Position numbers and translations under genes: made by a program. Shown in pieces: positions 41,615 to 49,876 of a DNA stretch of 52,756 bases (position 1 is the first letter of the stretch; each line of letters begins with the position of its first letter). This stretch comes from Flammeovirgaceae bacterium UBA1842 (GTDB lineage Bacteria > Bacteroidota > Bacteroidia > Cytophagales > Cyclobacteriaceae): the NCBI GenBank assembly GCA_002338655.1, contig DDIU01000013.1, positions 1-52,756 of the forward strand, given 5' to 3'. A model generated the notes under the pieces. That model had not been told where the DNA came from. It searched no databases and saw nothing but the letters and a program-made list of their open reading frames with translations.

Positions 41615-42535
41615 ATGATGAGAAATATAAATATTACAACTCTCTGCCTCATTTTTTTAATGTCAGGTTTGGAGTCCAAGGCCCAGCAAGATCCATTGTA
41701 TAATCTATATTCATTTAATCAGTACATGATTAATCCGGCTTATGCGGGCATTTACAATAATTTTGTTGCCAACCTCATCACGCGAAAGCAATGGGCGGGA
41801 ATAGATGGCTCACCGCTTACCAATATGTTTTCGGCACATACTTCAGTAGCCAAAGAGTTCGGTACGGGCTTGTTGATTGTAAATGACCAATTGGGCATAA
41901 ATAATAATACCGAAGCGCAGGCCTCCTTTTCCTACAAGATTGTGTCCAGCAAAAGTACACTGGCTTTTGGTGTGCAAGGTGGGGTCATTAATTACGGTTA
42001 TGATTATGACAAACTGAACCTTGCTTATGTTGATGACGAAGGTCTGGATATGAACAATGAGGGTTTTACAAAGTCCAATTTCGGTGCTGGGGTGTTTTAC
42101 ATGACCGAGAAATACTATTTGGGTTTGTCCGTACCCCGCCTTCTCAAAGCAAAAGTAAATGACGGTGTTACGAGCAGTACGCGGTATTTGCAGCACTATT
42201 ATTTCAGCGGTGGATTAATAATCAAATCCAGATCGATCAACTCATTTTTATTAAAGCCCTCATTTTTAGTGCGTTACACTGAAAGCCAGATGTCTGCGGA
42301 CTTGAGCTTGAATGCCTTACTGGTCAACACCATATGGGCGGGTGTAACCTTGAGAAACCTGACCGGCATAGCCATCAATGCGCAAGTTCTGGTCAATCGT
42401 AAATTCCGATTTGGCTATTCATTTGAATTGCCTACCAATCAACTGGTACAAAACAATTACGGCACGCATGAATTGTCATTACTTGTTGAACTTAACCTAT
42501 TCAAAGATCAATTTGAGACCCCTAGATATTTTTAA
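41615..42535 (+). CDS. PorP/SprF-family type IX outer-membrane protein
   Basis: The protein is about 306 aa from the start at 41615. A signal peptide ends SKAQQ. DPLYNLYSFNQYMINPAYAGIYNNFVANLITRKQWAGIDGSP is the hallmark of the PorP/SprF family, which forms an outer-membrane beta-barrel ending in LFKDQFETPRYF. SprF is needed for secretion or attachment of the type B cargo SprB, so this protein is predicted to export or anchor the 1568-aa surface protein whose gene ends 4 nt upstream. An in-frame start at 41564 lies inside the upstream gene and has no signal peptide, so it is rejected. ATGATG at 41615 is chosen. Confidence 0.94.
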   Translation: MMRNINITTLCLIFLMSGLESKAQQDPLYNLYSFNQYMINPAYAGIYNNFVANLITRKQWAGIDGSPLTNMFSAHTSVAKEFGTGLLIVNDQLGINNNTEAQASFSYKIVSSKSTLAFGVQGGVINYGYDYDKLNLAYVDDEGLDMNNEGFTKSNFGAGVFYMTEKYYLGLSVPRLLKAKVNDGVTSSTRYLQHYYFSGGLIIKSRSINSFLLKPSFLVRYTESQMSADLSLNALLVNTIWAGVTLRNLTGIAINAQVLVNRKFRFGYSFELPTNQLVQNNYGTHELSLLVELNLFKDQFETPRYF

Positions 42536-42578
42536 CGCCATCCGTCCTAATTATCAATGCACATTTTAATCGTTTAAT

Positions 42579-42586
42579 TACCTTTG
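42579..42586 (+). promoter_or_regulatory. TAnnTTTG promoter element before the M1 peptidase
   Basis: TACCTTTG matches the -7 consensus exactly and lies 23 bp before the TTG start codon. This implies a short leader and a transcript independent of the surface-protein operon. Confidence 0.45.
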
Positions 42587-42609
42587 GGCGAATCGTTTAA
42601 TAAATCGCC

Positions 42610-44748
42610 TTGAAATCATTAACCTATTTCCTTTTAGCATTTTTGGTCGTTTCACAAGCTGAAGCACAAAAATTTGAACAATTAGGCACTTTACTTCCTA
42701 CCCCTGATAATGTCAGAACGGCATCCGGTGCCCCTGGTAAAGACTATTGGCAGCAGCAGGTTGACTATAAAATTAATGTAGCCATTGATGATGAAAATCA
42801 AGTGCTAACAGGGGAAGAAACCATTACCTACCATAACAATTCACCAGAATCCTTGACCTATTTATGGGTGCAACTTGATCAAAACAATACGTTAAAAGGA
42901 AATTTGAAAGATCAAACTAGCATTACTGAAATTAGAAATACCATGTCTACAAAGGAGCTTGTTCAGGAGCTTGGTGACTATGATTATAAAGGAGGGTTTC
43001 AAATAAAGTATGTAAAAAACAACGCTGGTTTGGACATGCCCGTGACCATCAATCGCACGATGATGCGGATTGATTTACCCACGCCCTTGACCTCTGGCGC
43101 AACATATGAGCTGTCAATTGGCTGGAGCTACAATATTTATGACCGAATGCTCATTGCAGGTCGTGGTGGTTTCGAGTATTTCCCTAAAGACGATAACTAT
43201 CTCTATACCTGTGCTCAATGGTATCCTCGAATGTGTGTTTATGATGATGTGGAAGGGTGGCAGAACAAACAGTTTATTGATGATGGGGAATTTGCCCTTG
43301 AATTTGGAAATTTTGAAGTAAATATCACCGTGCCGGCAGATCATATTGTGGCAGCTACAGGTGAATTGGGGAATGCAGAAAAGGTGCTTACAAAAGCCCA
43401 GCAAGAACGCTTTGAATTAGCCAAAAATACCTTTGACAAGCCTGTGGTTATCGCTACGGAAGAAGAGGCCATTGAAAGGGAAAAAACCAAGGCTATAACT
43501 ACCAAAACATGGACGTTCCGTGCGGATAGTGTGAGGGACTTTGCTTTTGCCTCTTCCCGCAAATTCATTTGGGATGCCCAGGCTGTAAACCTGCCGACCA
43601 CTACTACTCTGGCGATGTCTTATTACCCAAAAGAAGGGAATACACTTTGGGGCAACGAAGCCACCAGCATTGTGAAAAATACACTGGAAATTTACTCTTC
43701 TAAAGTTTTTGATTATCCCTATCCGGTGGCCATTGCAGTAAATGCCGCTGAACAGGGCATGGAATACCCCATGATCAGTTTTAATAGTGGGCGGCCACAA
43801 AATAATGGCAAATACAACAAGAAAATGTTGAGTGCGCTCGTAGATGTGATCGTTCATGAAATAGGCCACAACTACTTCCCCATGATCATAAACTCCGATG
43901 AGCGTATGTGGGGCTGGATGGATGAAGGCATCAATACATTCTTTGAATTGGAAACCAAGCGTGAGCGATATCCTGAGTTGGATACCATCTGGGGCAGCCA
44001 GCAAAGTGTGCTTGCGTATATGCGCACCAGCTCTGATATTATGACACCCGTAATGACACCCGCTGACAATATCACATTTGCTGCCTACACAGATTATGCA
44101 AAACCATCGGCTGCTTTAAATGTTCTTCGCGAGCTGGTTATGGGTCCTGAATTGTTTGATTTTGCGTTTAAAGAATATGCCAATAGGTGGAAATTTAAGC
44201 GGCCGAAGCCTACCGATTTCTTCCGTACAATGGAAGATGCCTCTGCCGTAGATCTGGACTGGTTTTGGCGAGGTTGGTTCTATACTATTGAACCTGTCGA
44301 TGTATCCATTGAACAAGTGAAATGGTACCGTACTTCAGAAAATCTAAAAAAGATGAAAAAAGAAAAGAGAGCTGAAGGAAAGGTTAATTATACAAATTTT
44401 GAATCTGGCTCATTGCCTTTTTCATTGGTGAAAACCGATAGGTATGAATATGGTGAATTCACCAATAACCTGGATGATGAAGCGATTATTAAAAAGTATG
44501 TTGACAAGAATTTTTATGAAGTAAGGTTAGAGAACTTGGGAGGGTTACTCTCTCCAATTGTAATTGCTTTTGTATTTGAAGACGGCACCATGGAAACCCA
44601 GATCATCCCTGCAGAAATTTGGAGAACAAGTGATAACATGGTGCAAAAGGTATTTTGTTTTGACAAAGAGGTGAAGAAAATCATCCTAGATCCCAATGCC
44701 CTGACAGGAGATATAGATGTAAAAAACAATGTGTTTCCGAGGGATTAA
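42610..44748 (+). CDS. Exported M1-family metallopeptidase (TTG start)
   Basis: This is a 712-aa zinc peptidase with a signal peptide (KSLTYFLLAFLVVSQAEAQ). An N-terminal beta domain resembles that of aminopeptidase N (YKINVAIDDENQVLTGEETITYHNNSPESLTYLWVQL). The active site HEIGHNYFP has His416, Glu417 and His420, and WMDEGINTFFE supplies the third ligand Glu. GMEYP replaces the usual GAMEN, as in many exported M1 relatives that trim peptides. The start codon is TTG: an in-frame TAA lies three codons before it and the next Met is over 100 residues in, well after the signal peptide. Confidence 0.94.
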   Translation: MKSLTYFLLAFLVVSQAEAQKFEQLGTLLPTPDNVRTASGAPGKDYWQQQVDYKINVAIDDENQVLTGEETITYHNNSPESLTYLWVQLDQNNTLKGNLKDQTSITEIRNTMSTKELVQELGDYDYKGGFQIKYVKNNAGLDMPVTINRTMMRIDLPTPLTSGATYELSIGWSYNIYDRMLIAGRGGFEYFPKDDNYLYTCAQWYPRMCVYDDVEGWQNKQFIDDGEFALEFGNFEVNITVPADHIVAATGELGNAEKVLTKAQQERFELAKNTFDKPVVIATEEEAIEREKTKAITTKTWTFRADSVRDFAFASSRKFIWDAQAVNLPTTTTLAMSYYPKEGNTLWGNEATSIVKNTLEIYSSKVFDYPYPVAIAVNAAEQGMEYPMISFNSGRPQNNGKYNKKMLSALVDVIVHEIGHNYFPMIINSDERMWGWMDEGINTFFELETKRERYPELDTIWGSQQSVLAYMRTSSDIMTPVMTPADNITFAAYTDYAKPSAALNVLRELVMGPELFDFAFKEYANRWKFKRPKPTDFFRTMEDASAVDLDWFWRGWFYTIEPVDVSIEQVKWYRTSENLKKMKKEKRAEGKVNYTNFESGSLPFSLVKTDRYEYGEFTNNLDDEAIIKKYVDKNFYEVRLENLGGLLSPIVIAFVFEDGTMETQIIPAEIWRTSDNMVQKVFCFDKEVKKIILDPNALTGDIDVKNNVFPRD

Positions 44749-44784
44749 ATTAATTGTTCACTTTATAGAAGCAATTTACTCTAA

Positions 44785-45645
44785 TTAATCAGTAATACGA
44801 ATAGCATTATAAAACTGAGCCACTTCATCAAGAGATAGCTCTTTTCGTAATTGCGGCCTCTTTGAATATATATTACGTATCAAATCATATTTATGATCAA
44901 CTACTGCATAGTGAATTCCTCTATGGCAATTGGGACATAAGGATACAATATTTTCAAGGTTATCAAGAGGCTTATTGAATAAGTGCTGGAATTTTATTGG
45001 AATAAAGTGATGAGCCTCAACATATGGTAAAAGTGTCCTTTGAGCAATGAAGGTTTCATGATTAGCATCAATTTCGCAAAGATAGTTGGTATGGTTAAAA
45101 CGCATTCGGGCAAGTCTAGGATCACGAGCTATAATAACTCTACCACCCACATTTTGAGTTATAATTTGGCCACTGGGATTAACATCGGGATTAATGCCTG
45201 TTAAGATTGATGATTCAATCGAATATTGATATTCATCATCAAAATCATCATTTTGATTTAAACTATTCCATTCCTTTTCTTGCATGTTTCCTAAAAACAA
45301 TTGTTCCCTTTTCTTATAGATGAACCAAATACTTCCTGCCGCAGGCTTGAATCCAGCTTTAGAAGATATATATAATCTTAGTTCAGTTTTGTTTGGTTTG
45401 GGAAAAACAAGATTTAGATGCAAGTACTCTTCGTTTGGAAACAAAATAAATGTTTGTGAGGCCTTTTCTCTATTACTAGCAACATTTCCAACTTGGATAT
45501 TATCAAGTCCAAAATGATCAATGACCATTTCTGCTTCAGCATCAGTTAGCGTTATTTGAGAATCAAAAAACTCTCTTTCTGTAACTATAGAATAAGCACC
45601 ATCCTCCGCTTGGAAAAAGTCTTTATGGAATGATTGAAACCTCAT
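44785..45645 (-). CDS. HNH endonuclease, probable restriction enzyme of a type II system
   Basis: This is a 286-aa protein. The C-terminal part (about residues 205-260) has the HNH/beta-beta-alpha-metal motif AHHFIPIKFQ...LDNLENIVSLCPNCHRGIH, with a CxxC pair that could bind zinc. The N-terminal 190 residues (DFFDSQITLTDAEAEMVIDHFGLDNI..., YISSKAGFKPAAGSIWFIYKKREQLFLGN) are not a domain I recognise and may read the DNA sequence. Its start lies 23 bp inside the methyltransferase gene in another frame, so its translation depends on the methyltransferase being made first. Site specificity unknown. The region is AT-rich, consistent with horizontal gain. Confidence 0.88.
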   Translation of the reverse strand: MRFQSFHKDFFQAEDGAYSIVTEREFFDSQITLTDAEAEMVIDHFGLDNIQVGNVASNREKASQTFILFPNEEYLHLNLVFPKPNKTELRLYISSKAGFKPAAGSIWFIYKKREQLFLGNMQEKEWNSLNQNDDFDDEYQYSIESSILTGINPDVNPSGQIITQNVGGRVIIARDPRLARMRFNHTNYLCEIDANHETFIAQRTLLPYVEAHHFIPIKFQHLFNKPLDNLENIVSLCPNCHRGIHYAVVDHKYDLIRNIYSKRPQLRKELSLDEVAQFYNAIRITD

Positions 45646-46873
45646 TATTTTTGTTAAACCTTACTGTATCAATTATTTCTTGTGCAATTGCTTGTATAAC
45701 TGGAACCGCCACTGAATTGCCAAATTGTCGATATGCAGGGGCATTACTTGATGGTAGTTTAAAACTTTCTGGATAACCCTGTAATCTTGCACATTCTCTG
45801 GGTGTAAGTTTTCTTGGATTTTTATTTTCTTGTGGAATCAAACATTCTTTACCATCTTTTCCATATCTCGCAACAATTGTATTAGAAGGCTTTTCTAAAT
45901 TTGCTTCAAATGCCGTAAACCCTGTTCCTCTCGCCAAATTATTCTTGGTTCGTCTTTTATGACCTTCCCATAACTTATCTGATATAGTATATTCTTCTGA
46001 AACCTCTTTTTCAAGAATCTCCTTAAGTCTTCTTGGCTCTCCTTCGAGTTCTGGAAATTTGAATTTCTTATTCTCTTTTCTAAAGCAGACCATGAAAAAT
46101 CTTTCTCTTTTTTGGGGAACCCATTTTTCAGCATTTATGATGGTGTGATGAAGATCATATCCCAATTCATCTTCCATAATTGACTTAACTGTTTGGAATG
46201 TCTTACCATCATCGTGAGTCTTGAAATTTTTAACATTTTCAAGAAAAACCACAGCAGGCTTCTTAATTGATATAATTCGAGCGATATCAAAGAATAAATT
46301 GCCCTGTTTTAAATCTTGAAAACCATGTGCCAATCCTAAATGATTTCTCGCAGACACTCCAGCCAGACTAAATGGTTGACATGGGAAACCAGCAGCTAAA
46401 ATTTCGTGGTCTGGAATTAATCTATTTAATTCGAAATCTGAAATTTCATCGTTAGTAAATTCTCGGAGATCTCCAAATGGATATTCACCGAAGTTTTGTT
46501 CGTATGTTTTTTTGGCAGAATTATCTATTTCAGAACTGAATACGCACTTACCTCCCACATTTTGCAGGGCTATTCTAAAACCACCTATCCCAGCGAATAA
46601 ATCAATAAATTTAAAATTAGGTTTAATGGGTGAAGGGAAAGGGACATCCCAATTAAAAGGTACTAAATATTGATAATCGGGCTCTCTGATATATGAATCA
46701 GGAATTCTTTGCAGCAGATATTTAGTGGCCAATTTTTCAAATGATTTGGAAACTCCATTTATACTATTCTGCAAATAATGCGTAATGTAGGCGTGTTCGT
46801 TCGTGAATTTCCTATCCTTATCAAAATTCAAAAGACTCTTTATATCTGAATAATTTCTATACATTGAATTCAT
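45623..46873 (-). CDS. DNA cytosine-5 methyltransferase (modification enzyme)
   Basis: This is a 416-aa C5-cytosine methyltransferase. About 85 residues precede motif I (FIDLFAGIGGFRIAL, 89-103). Motif IV AGFPCQPFSLAG holds the catalytic Cys165. Motif VI is LENVKNF (212-214 ENV), motif VIII is VPQKRERFFMV, and motifs IX-X are RKLTPRECARLQGYP and YRQFGNSVAVPVIQAIA. The target-recognition region between VIII and IX is short (about 90 aa). It starts in a 4-bp ATGA overlap with the controller gene and overlaps the nuclease start by 23 bp. It should protect the host against the neighbouring HNH nuclease. Confidence 0.96.
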   Translation of the reverse strand: MNSMYRNYSDIKSLLNFDKDRKFTNEHAYITHYLQNSINGVSKSFEKLATKYLLQRIPDSYIREPDYQYLVPFNWDVPFPSPIKPNFKFIDLFAGIGGFRIALQNVGGKCVFSSEIDNSAKKTYEQNFGEYPFGDLREFTNDEISDFELNRLIPDHEILAAGFPCQPFSLAGVSARNHLGLAHGFQDLKQGNLFFDIARIISIKKPAVVFLENVKNFKTHDDGKTFQTVKSIMEDELGYDLHHTIINAEKWVPQKRERFFMVCFRKENKKFKFPELEGEPRRLKEILEKEVSEEYTISDKLWEGHKRRTKNNLARGTGFTAFEANLEKPSNTIVARYGKDGKECLIPQENKNPRKLTPRECARLQGYPESFKLPSSNAPAYRQFGNSVAVPVIQAIAQEIIDTVRFNKNNEVSIIP

Positions 46874-47205
46874 TTAAGGTTAATTGTTGCTTGCTGGGAT
46901 TTAATATTCTTGAGATATCTGACTTTTTCTTCGGCCAAATGCAATATTTCTGCTGAGTCGGGTTCGATATAAAGTTGCTTGGCTATTTTATCACTTAGAA
47001 AAGAATGGAGTAATTTTCTTTGGTCTATTGCAAAAAACTCTGCGATTTGCTTAATCATCTCTCTATTAGCATCCCTTTCACCTCTTTCAATCTTGCTCAA
47101 TGTAGATGTATCAATATCTAAAATGGCAGCAACTTTACGTTGAGGGATATTTCTACCAACCCTTAACTCCCTTATAAAGGCACCAAAATTGGACAGTTCA
47201 TGCAT
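46870..47205 (-). CDS. XRE-family helix-turn-helix protein, probable restriction-modification controller (C protein)
   Basis: The protein is about 111 aa from the ATG at 47205. The N-terminal XRE domain (about residues 6-62) reads FIRELRVGRNIPQRKVAAILDIDTSTLSKIERGERDANREMIKQIAEFF. An acidic/basic tail of about 45 residues follows. A TTG ten codons further up is in frame, but those codons overlap a dyad that looks like an operator, so the ATG is preferred. The gene overlaps the methyltransferase by 4 bp (ATGA) and is first in the C-M-R operon, the position of controller proteins that delay restriction until methylation is complete. Its tail is longer than in classical C proteins (about 80 aa). 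Confidence 0.85.
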   Translation of the reverse strand: MHELSNFGAFIRELRVGRNIPQRKVAAILDIDTSTLSKIERGERDANREMIKQIAEFFAIDQRKLLHSFLSDKIAKQLYIEPDSAEILHLAEEKVRYLKNIKSQQATINLK

Positions 47206-47220
47206 AGATGAATAAAAATA

Positions 47221-47233
47221 GACATATTTTGTC
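47221..47233 (-). promoter_or_regulatory. Candidate operator of the restriction-modification controller
   Basis: GACA-N5-TGTC (GACATATTTTGTC) is a dyad 16 bp before the controller ATG, in the same style as C-boxes (GACT/AGTC pairs). A C protein could bind it to control the whole operon. Confidence 0.4.
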
Positions 47234-47323
47234 AATAATTAATTATTAAGTAAAAAAATAATGTATTTCCAAAAGAGTAATTCCCATATTAAGCGTTACC
47301 CAGAGTCTTCTAGTTTAATTATC

Positions 47324-47357
47324 CTCTGCGCCTCTCAGTGAACTCAGTGGTTAAAAA
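47324..47357. repeat. Short dispersed-type sequence at the 3' end of the dehydratase gene
   Basis: CTCTGCGCCTCTCAGTGAAC followed by TCAGTGGTTAAAAAA resembles a sequence I recall as recurring in many bacterial intergenic regions. It contains the stop codon and last few codons of the dehydratase gene. Only one copy is in this window. Confidence 0.35.
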
Positions 47358-48312
47358 ATTTATCTAAATCCACATTGCCACCACTAATAATGATCCCCAC
47401 TTTCTTATTTTTATAAAAGGCCTTATTCTTCATCACTGCCGCCAACGGCACAGCACCAGATGGTTCAATAATTATTTTCATTCGCTCCCATACCAATCGC
47501 ATGGCGGCCAATATTTCGGCTTCTTTTACGGTCATTATATCCGAAACAGTGGAGGCTATTATTTCAAAATTCTTTTCACCAAGATTAGTCAATAGACCAT
47601 CTGCCATGGTTTTGGGTGGGGCATCGTTAGTACATAATTTACCCGCTTTAAACGATCGGTATGCATCATCAGCTGCGGCTGGCTCACAGCCTATCACCTT
47701 GGTAGTTGGGCTCATGTATTTCGTGGTAAGTGCAGTGCCGCTTATGAGTCCACCTCCGCCTATTGGTGCCAGCATATAATCTAAAGTGATTTCCAAATCC
47801 TCAATAAGCTCTTTTGCTGCTGTTGCCTGACCACAGATTATGCGATAATCATTGTATGGGTGGATCAATTCGGCACCTGTTTTTTCTATGACATCACTCA
47901 AAGTCCTTTCCCTTGCAGCAAGTGTTGGTTCACATTCTATGATTTCCGCCCCATAACCCAATACAGCATTTTTCTTCACAACGGAGGCATTGTTTGGCAT
48001 CACAATGTAAGCCTTTATCCCTGCAATTTTTGCCGCATAAGCCACCCCTTGAGCGTGATTGCCCGATGAGTGCGTAGCCACCCCATTTGCCAGTTTGCTT
48101 TTATCAATCGAAAGTATGGTGTTTATCCCACCGCGAGCTTTAAAAGCACCTACCTTTTGGAAATTTTCACATTTGAAAAAAATCTTGCACCCCGTTATTT
48201 CATCAATATTCTCTGAAGTAAGGATTGGTGTTCTATGCACATGAGGTTGGATACGCACATGCGCCTCCTCTATGTCTTGCAATGTTGGTGCGGTAATTAA
48301 TACATTTTCCAT
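47344..48312 (-). CDS. Threonine/serine dehydratase-like PLP enzyme without ACT domain
   Basis: This is a 322-aa fold-type II PLP enzyme. Lys58 in FQKVGAFKARGG binds PLP, HSSGNHAQGVAYAAK is the substrate loop and IGGGGLISG is the phosphate cradle. There is no C-terminal ACT domain, so it is not the feedback-controlled biosynthetic IlvA. Catabolic threonine dehydratase, serine racemase and 3-hydroxyaspartate ammonia-lyase share this layout and cannot be told apart here. A TAnnTTTG element lies 4 nt before its ATG. It is divergent from the M28 peptidase. Confidence 0.92.
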   Translation of the reverse strand: MENVLITAPTLQDIEEAHVRIQPHVHRTPILTSENIDEITGCKIFFKCENFQKVGAFKARGGINTILSIDKSKLANGVATHSSGNHAQGVAYAAKIAGIKAYIVMPNNASVVKKNAVLGYGAEIIECEPTLAARERTLSDVIEKTGAELIHPYNDYRIICGQATAAKELIEDLEITLDYMLAPIGGGGLISGTALTTKYMSPTTKVIGCEPAAADDAYRSFKAGKLCTNDAPPKTMADGLLTNLGEKNFEIIASTVSDIMTVKEAEILAAMRLVWERMKIIIEPSGAVPLAAVMKNKAFYKNKKVGIIISGGNVDLDKFFNH

Positions 48313-48316
48313 TTAT

Positions 48317-48324
48317 CAAATTTA
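48317..48324 (-). promoter_or_regulatory. TAnnTTTG promoter element next to the dehydratase start codon
   Basis: Minus-strand TAAATTTG matches the -7 consensus exactly, with only 4 nt between it and the ATG at 48312. This suggests a leaderless mRNA, as for the pseudouridine synthase gene. Confidence 0.45.
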
Positions 48325-48393
48325 GAAAGCGCAAGAGTAATTTTAATCTTAAATTAACATAATATTTATATGGAAAATAATAGACCTTACGTT

Positions 48394-49749
48394 ATGAAAA
48401 AATCAGTTTTATTCACACTTATTTTTATCAGTGGGGGCTTGGTAGCTCAGGATATCAATACTTCAAATCAACCGTTTTATGATATTGTAAATGCCGTTTC
48501 AGCAGACCGCATTCAAAAGGACATTGAAAAACTGGTTTCTTTTGGCACTCGCCATACCTTATCTGATACGGTTTCCCAGACCCGGGGTATTGGGGCCGCA
48601 CGCAGGTGGATTAAGTCAGAGTTCACACAAATTTCTAAAGACTGTAAAGGCTGTTTGGAAGTGAGGTACCTTAGGAATACCGTTAAGGGAGACCCGAAAA
48701 CACGTATTCCAAAAGATACTGAAATTGTTTCGGTAATGGCCATCCAAAGAGGCACTAAATATCCCAATCGCTATGTGATTATGTCGGGCGATATTGACAG
48801 CCGGGTGAGTGACCCGCTAAATTCAACATCAGATTCTCCAGGGGCGAATGACAATGCAACGGGAATGGCGGGTACCATCGAAGCCGCACGGGTTTTATCG
48901 AAATATCAATTCGAATCAAGTATTATCTATGTAGGATTAGCCGGTGAGGAACAGGGGCTATATGGTGGAAAATACATGGCCGAAGTAGCCAAGGCTAACA
49001 ATTGGGAAATCATAGGAGTGCTCAACAACGACATGATAGGAAACATCTCTGGGATTAACGGGGTTATTGACAACCGGAGTTTCCGGATATTTTCAGAACC
49101 CACTCCTGTTACAGAAACGGAGGAGGCTCGTAAAAAAAGACGATTTTATGGGGGCGAGGTAGATGGCATATCAAGGCAACTGGCACGGTATGTACATAAA
49201 ATGACAACCACTTATATGCCCGAAATGAATCCTATGCTCATTTATCGGTTAGATAGGTTTGGGCGCGGTGGCCATCACCGCCCATTTAACGATGCAGGTT
49301 TTGCCGGCATTAGAATAATGGAAACCAATGAAAACTATAACCGCCAACATCAGGATATTCGTGAAGAGAACGGAATTAAATTTGGTGATGTGATTGAAGG
49401 CGTTAATTTCGATTATGCAGCAAAATTAACCGCAGTTAATGCCATTTCTTTAGCGGGACTAGCTTGGGCACCACCTGCTCCCAAAAATGTAGAAATAGCC
49501 GGGGCCGTTCAGCCCTCCACCTCATTGCGATGGGAAAAATTAGCTGATGACAACCTTGCTGGTTACAAAATTTACTGGCGAGATACTACCGCCCCACAGT
49601 GGCAACATTCCAAGTTTGTGGGTAATGTCTCTGAGTACCTGTTAGAAAACGTAGTGATAGACAATTACCTTTTTGGTGTAGTGGCTGTTAGCAATGACGG
49701 TGTAGAAAGTGAAGTGGTATTCCCTTCAGGGGTTTATAAGCGGGAATAG
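48394..49749 (+). CDS. Exported M28-family peptidase with C-terminal fibronectin type III domain
   Basis: The protein is about 451 aa. The chosen start (MKKSVLFTLIFISGGLVAQ) gives a standard signal peptide; the ATG at 48370 would add eight residues. The M28 zinc site reads SGDIDSR, GANDNATG, GEEQGLYG, NNDMIG and GGHH, so ligands Asp, Glu, Asp and His are in place. The first ligand, usually His in SGHxDS, is Asp133. Some Bacteroidota relatives share this SGDIDSR form. A fibronectin type III domain (about 365-451, APKNVEIAGAVQPSTSLRWEK...) follows and may bind a substrate or cell wall. It likely removes amino acids or peptides outside the cytoplasm. Confidence 0.92.
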   Translation: MKKSVLFTLIFISGGLVAQDINTSNQPFYDIVNAVSADRIQKDIEKLVSFGTRHTLSDTVSQTRGIGAARRWIKSEFTQISKDCKGCLEVRYLRNTVKGDPKTRIPKDTEIVSVMAIQRGTKYPNRYVIMSGDIDSRVSDPLNSTSDSPGANDNATGMAGTIEAARVLSKYQFESSIIYVGLAGEEQGLYGGKYMAEVAKANNWEIIGVLNNDMIGNISGINGVIDNRSFRIFSEPTPVTETEEARKKRRFYGGEVDGISRQLARYVHKMTTTYMPEMNPMLIYRLDRFGRGGHHRPFNDAGFAGIRIMETNENYNRQHQDIREENGIKFGDVIEGVNFDYAAKLTAVNAISLAGLAWAPPAPKNVEIAGAVQPSTSLRWEKLADDNLAGYKIYWRDTTAPQWQHSKFVGNVSEYLLENVVIDNYLFGVVAVSNDGVESEVVFPSGVYKRE

Positions 49750-49876
49750 GTAATGGCGTGAGAAGGTTTTATTTTTGAGAATGTACTTTGTCAATAATTC
49801 AATTAATAACAGTACTTTAGGTGTGGACTATATCTGTTGATGTTAGTTCATAACTATAGCCAATAAAACTAACCAT

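Noticed and set aside
43417..44004. 195-codon open frame on the minus strand
   Set aside because: It lies entirely within the M1 peptidase gene, has no recognisable domain, and the plus-strand protein carries the zinc site.
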